A stretch of DNA of 42,482 bases from Desulfofundulus thermobenzoicus. GTDB lineage: Bacteria > Bacillota > Desulfotomaculia > Desulfotomaculales > Desulfovirgulaceae. Below the pieces are notes generated by a model. It worked only from the letters and a program-made list of their open reading frames with translations, was not told where the DNA came from and ran no database searches. How positions within the stretch are numbered: the stretch's first letter is position 1; each line of letters opens with the position of its first letter. Location: NCBI RefSeq assembly GCF_009428905.1, contig NZ_WHYR01000029.1, positions 1 through 42,482 of the forward strand, written 5' to 3'. Below are positions 42,427 through 42,482 of this stretch, in pieces. The position numbers and the translations under genes are program-made.

Positions 42427-42482
42427 ATGGAACTGTTAACCATCAGCAAAGCGGCAAAAAAATTAGGTGTACATCCCAACAG
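42427..42482 (+). CDS. N-terminus of a MerR-type helix-turn-helix protein, possibly IS607-family recombinase
   Basis: Only 18 codons are in the window, reading MELLTISKAAKKLGVHPN. This is the start of a MerR-like DNA-binding domain, and the pattern SKAAKKLGVHPN is typical of the IS607-family serine recombinase (TnpA) N-terminus. Its position after an IS200/IS605-type remnant supports a mobile-element origin. Another MerR-like regulator or excisionase cannot be excluded without the rest of the gene. Confidence 0.5.
   Translation, partial: MELLTISKAAKKLGVHPN

Overview
The window looks like chromosome from a spore-forming, moderately high-GC member of the Bacillota, most like the Desulfotomaculum/Pelotomaculum group. 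The evidence is the Gram-positive gene order polA-mutM-ytaF-coaE, ytxC-thrS, infC-rpmI-rplT and rRNA methyltransferase-pheS-pheT-zapA, the sporulation-linked genes ytaF and ytxC, T-box leaders, strong AGGAGG-type ribosome binding sites, and frequent GTG and TTG starts. The genus is an inference.

Layout. 1-3717 (+): end of a thiamin operon (thiG partial, thiH, thiF, thiC). 3791-8431 (-): envelope-directed genes: an anchored beta-rich protein, a phosphodiester glycosidase, a polysaccharide deacetylase, an ADP-ribosylglycohydrolase and a lytic transglycosylase. 8650-14040 (-): coaE, ytaF, mutM and polA. 14197-22163: S41 protease, SEC-C protein, DedA protein, D,D-carboxypeptidase, tRNA-Val(GAC), a small coiled-coil protein with heptad-encoding tandem repeats, a CBS-domain protein and ytxC. 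22347-33609 (+): translation genes with RNA control (thrS behind a T-box; infC with an AUU start behind an attenuator leader, then rpmI and rplT; pheS-pheT behind a degenerate T-box), interleaved with a TrkH/TrkA-type potassium uptake pair, a TrmH-family methyltransferase, a 30-residue YqzL-like gene and zapA.

33863-41735 (+) holds the most interesting locus: four overlapping genes forming a complete Wadjet-type SMC anti-plasmid system in the order jetD-jetA-jetB-jetC, closest in architecture to what is called type III. It lies between zapA and insertion-sequence debris: a frameshifted IS200/IS605-type transposase and the first codons of an IS607-like recombinase. A nested palindrome and a terminator precede it and another terminator follows it, as expected for an acquired defence cassette. 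JetC would be the SMC motor, JetA the kleisin-like and JetB the KITE-like subunit, and JetD the Toprim nuclease.

Non-coding structure is rich: near-consensus promoters, several intrinsic terminators, and intergenic inverted repeats at about 17.5, 22.3, 25.7 and 33.7 kb that share short words and may be one repeat family. All calls come from reading the sequence; no database search was run.
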